From Pseudomonadota bacterium (lineage in GTDB: Bacteria; Pseudomonadota; Alphaproteobacteria; Acetobacterales; Acetobacteraceae), in the NCBI GenBank assembly GCA_021829055.1, contig JAJZCS010000021.1, positions 1-15,339 of the forward strand: DNA of 15,339 bases, in the 5' to 3' direction. Below the pieces are notes generated by a model, which searched no databases, had not been told where the DNA came from, and was given only the letters and a program-made list of their open reading frames with translations. The position numbers and the translations under genes were made by a program. Position 1 is the first letter of the stretch. Every line of letters begins with the position of its first letter. Shown here in pieces: positions 13,294 through 15,339 of this stretch.

Positions 13294-15339
13294 ATGATCA
13301 TAGCCGCACCACGGCTTTTTATTGATGGCGTTTTCATCTCTGCCGCTGCCGTAGAGTTCGAAGCCGGCCGCATTACCGCCGTTCATCGGCAGCTTCGCGC
13401 AACAAGCAATGTCGTCCAACTCGATCACGGCTTTCTTGCCCCTGGCCTTATCGACATCCATAATAACGGAGCGTTTGGCATTGATTGTGCGACCGCCGAG
13501 CCTTCCGACATTCTCCACCTCGCCCGTATGCTTGCTGCCAAAGGAGTCACAAGCTTTGCCCCGACCATCGTCACGGCAGCAATTCCCGAGCTGCACGAGT
13601 CGGCTTCCCGGATCGCAGCCGCTCATCCCGGTGCAGACGCAGCATCCATACTCGGCCTGCACCTGGAAGGTCCCTTTCTCTCCCGTGCCTATCGGGGTGC
13701 GCACCCAGCCGACCTGCTAGTTCCGCCATCGGAAGCCAATCTCAACGCCTTGCTGGGCAGCGAAAGGCTTAGGCAGATACTCCGTTTGGTTACCATCGCG
13801 CCCGAACTGCCCGGAGCGCTCGAGGCGATCACCCGACTGCACAAGTGTGGCGTTCTCGTTGCCTTGGGACATACCGGAGCGGATTCTGCCACCTCGCTCC
13901 GCGCTCTCGCCGCGGGCGCCAGCATCGCGACACACGTCTTCAACGCCATGGCCCCGCTACACCACCGCGCGCCAGGCCTCCCCGGTATCGCTCTAACTGA
14001 TCCTCGAGTTTCCATGTGCATCATCGCGGATGGCGTGCATCTCGACCCATCAATACTCCGCCTCTGTTACAGTGCCGCCCCCAATCGTGCTGTCGCCGTT
14101 ACCGATTCCGTTAGCCTAGCCGGCCTCCCGAGTGGAGCAACCGCGTCGTTTGGTGGAGGGACAGCCATCCTACGCGACGGAGCGGCGCGCCGAGCAGACG
14201 GATCGCTTTGCGGTGCCGCTATCACGCTTGACCAAGGGCTCACCCGGCTCATCGATGCTGGCATTCCGCCGGAAGCGGCGCTCCGCTCGGCCACGGCAGC
14301 CGCTGCCCGAGCTCTTGGTATGAGCGACCGCGGCCGAATCACGCCGGGAGCACGCGCCGATCTCGTCTGGTTTGACGATAACTTTTCACCTCTCGAAACC
14401 TGGATCGGTGGTCGTGCCGTACATGGCATCATCGGCACGCCAAAACAAACATTTCCATCACTGGCGCCAACCGAAATGGCTCGACCGGATCTCGCGGGCC
14501 TTGATCTACAGCCAAGCGAAGTGATTGTTCGTTCGCTCTTGGATCAGGAAGCCGCTGCCCACGCTTGTCTGCAATGGGTAACCGCACAGCTCGCCCAACT
14601 CGCTGATATTGTAGCCCGTACAATTGCAAACGCGGGACGTGTGTTCACACTTGGGGCCGGCACATCAGGCCGTTTAGCAGTACTCGACGCCGTCGAATGT
14701 GGACCAACGTTTTCAGTTCCCCCCGGAATCATCGTTCCCCTTCTTGCAGGTGGGGAAACAGCCCTGACTCGGGCAGCCGAGGGAGCAGAGGATGATGGAG
14801 CGGCTGCGATTAAAGCGCTTGACTCTCACGGCCTCAACGCAACCGATCTCGTTCTCGGAATTTCCGCCTCGGGGAACACGGAATTCGTGCGAGCCGGTCT
14901 TGCATATGCCAGGACCATCGGTGCCATCACTGCTGCGATTATCAACAACCAGACCGGTACGATTGCAGACGCCGCAGACCACCTGATCGTTCTCGATACA
15001 GGCCCAGAAATTCTCGCCGGATCCACTCGACTGTCAGCGGGAACCGCTCAGAAAATTGCGCTAAACACCCTCTCAACGACCGCGATGATCCGTCTTGGAA
15101 AAACCTTAGGCACCTACATGGTTGAGTTGCAGGCCACCAACGCAAAGCTGCGTGACCGAGCAACGCGTATCGTGTGTGCCATTACCAAGTGCGACGAGGG
15201 TCGTGCAGAAACGACGCTGGAACAAGCGAACTACGCTGTCAAAACAGCGGTCATCATGATTCGTTTGAACGTCGACGTCGACACGGCCAATCGGCGCCTC
15301 GCCCAAGCAGGCGGCCGCCTGCGCAACGCTTTAGAGCCA
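13294..15339 (+). CDS. NagA-MurQ fusion: GlcNAc-6-P deacetylase joined to MurNAc-6-P etherase, runs off right edge
   Basis: One frame without a stop for 682 codons, reaching the window edge. Residues 1 to about 385 are NagA: HLEGPF with Glu125, LGHT with His193, THVFNAM with His214, IIADGVH ending at His249, and catalytic Asp271 in AVTDSVSLAG. After a short join (TPKQTFPSLAPTE) residues from about 392 are MurQ: the SIS phosphosugar loop GAGTSGR (454-460), Glu468 in LDAVECGPTF and Glu499 in EGAED, matching catalytic Glu83 and Glu114 of E. coli MurQ, then SGNTEF, AGSTRLSAGTAQK and RLRNALEP at the edge, where E. coli MurQ also nearly ends. MurQ releases D-lactate from MurNAc-6-P to give GlcNAc-6-P, and NagA deacetylates it to GlcN-6-P. 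The start ATG is seven bases after the HIT stop with no clear ribosome site. Confidence 0.93.
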   Translation, partial: MIIAAPRLFIDGVFISAAAVEFEAGRITAVHRQLRATSNVVQLDHGFLAPGLIDIHNNGAFGIDCATAEPSDILHLARMLAAKGVTSFAPTIVTAAIPELHESASRIAAAHPGADAASILGLHLEGPFLSRAYRGAHPADLLVPPSEANLNALLGSERLRQILRLVTIAPELPGALEAITRLHKCGVLVALGHTGADSATSLRALAAGASIATHVFNAMAPLHHRAPGLPGIALTDPRVSMCIIADGVHLDPSILRLCYSAAPNRAVAVTDSVSLAGLPSGATASFGGGTAILRDGAARRADGSLCGAAITLDQGLTRLIDAGIPPEAALRSATAAAARALGMSDRGRITPGARADLVWFDDNFSPLETWIGGRAVHGIIGTPKQTFPSLAPTEMARPDLAGLDLQPSEVIVRSLLDQEAAAHACLQWVTAQLAQLADIVARTIANAGRVFTLGAGTSGRLAVLDAVECGPTFSVPPGIIVPLLAGGETALTRAAEGAEDDGAAAIKALDSHGLNATDLVLGISASGNTEFVRAGLAYARTIGAITAAIINNQTGTIADAADHLIVLDTGPEILAGSTRLSAGTAQKIALNTLSTTAMIRLGKTLGTYMVELQATNAKLRDRATRIVCAITKCDEGRAETTLEQANYAVKTAVIMIRLNVDVDTANRRLAQAGGRLRNALEP

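Noticed and set aside
14476..15339. MurQ as a separate gene starting at the internal ATG 14476
   Set aside because: No stop precedes it, no ribosome site is evident, and MurQ-like residues (Thr-Glu) lie just before this Met in the same frame.
1..15339. CRISPR array, rRNA, tRNA or a recognisable defence cluster
   Set aside because: No regularly spaced repeats, rRNA or tRNA signatures or defence genes other than the lone tnpB were seen on reading both strands.

Overview
The window looks like chromosomal DNA of an alphaproteobacterium, most likely from the Rhodospirillales/Acetobacteraceae side. That placement rests on protein-level resemblance of Rho, AhcY, Tgt and the his proteins as I remember those families; no search was run. 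Most genes are ordinary housekeeping genes packed tightly, with many 1-8 bp overlaps.

Layout. (1) Bases 1-855 hold the 3' part of an IS200/IS605-type tnpB. Its end folds into a nested hairpin that may be the omega-RNA scaffold. (2) Bases 1149-5459 form a plus-strand queuosine operon: a VUT/YhhQ-type precursor transporter, queA, tgt, queF and queG. Together they cover import of a 7-deazaguanine precursor, reduction of preQ0 to preQ1, exchange into tRNA, and conversion to queuosine. No queD, queE or queC is present here, which suggests salvage or genes elsewhere. (3) Bases 5436-8831 run on the minus strand: rho, then a small apparently frameshifted ORF, then ahcY behind its own promoter, then a four-helix DUF4149-like membrane protein. 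The last gene converges on queG with a 24-bp overlap. (4) From 9080 to the right edge is a plus-strand operon: hisB, hisH, a GNAT acetyltransferase, hisA, hisF, hisE, a HIT-family protein, and a large frame open at the right edge.

The most notable item is that last frame (13294 to the edge, 682 codons without a stop). It fuses a complete NagA (GlcNAc-6-phosphate deacetylase) to an essentially complete MurQ (MurNAc-6-phosphate etherase). These are consecutive steps of cell-wall amino-sugar recycling, so the product of the C-terminal half is the substrate of the N-terminal half. Other points worth a second look are the tnpB 3' structure, the broken Cys-rich ORF between rho and ahcY, a 23-codon ORF bridging queA and tgt, and the acetyltransferase inside the his operon. 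I did not find a clearly new defence or mobile system.
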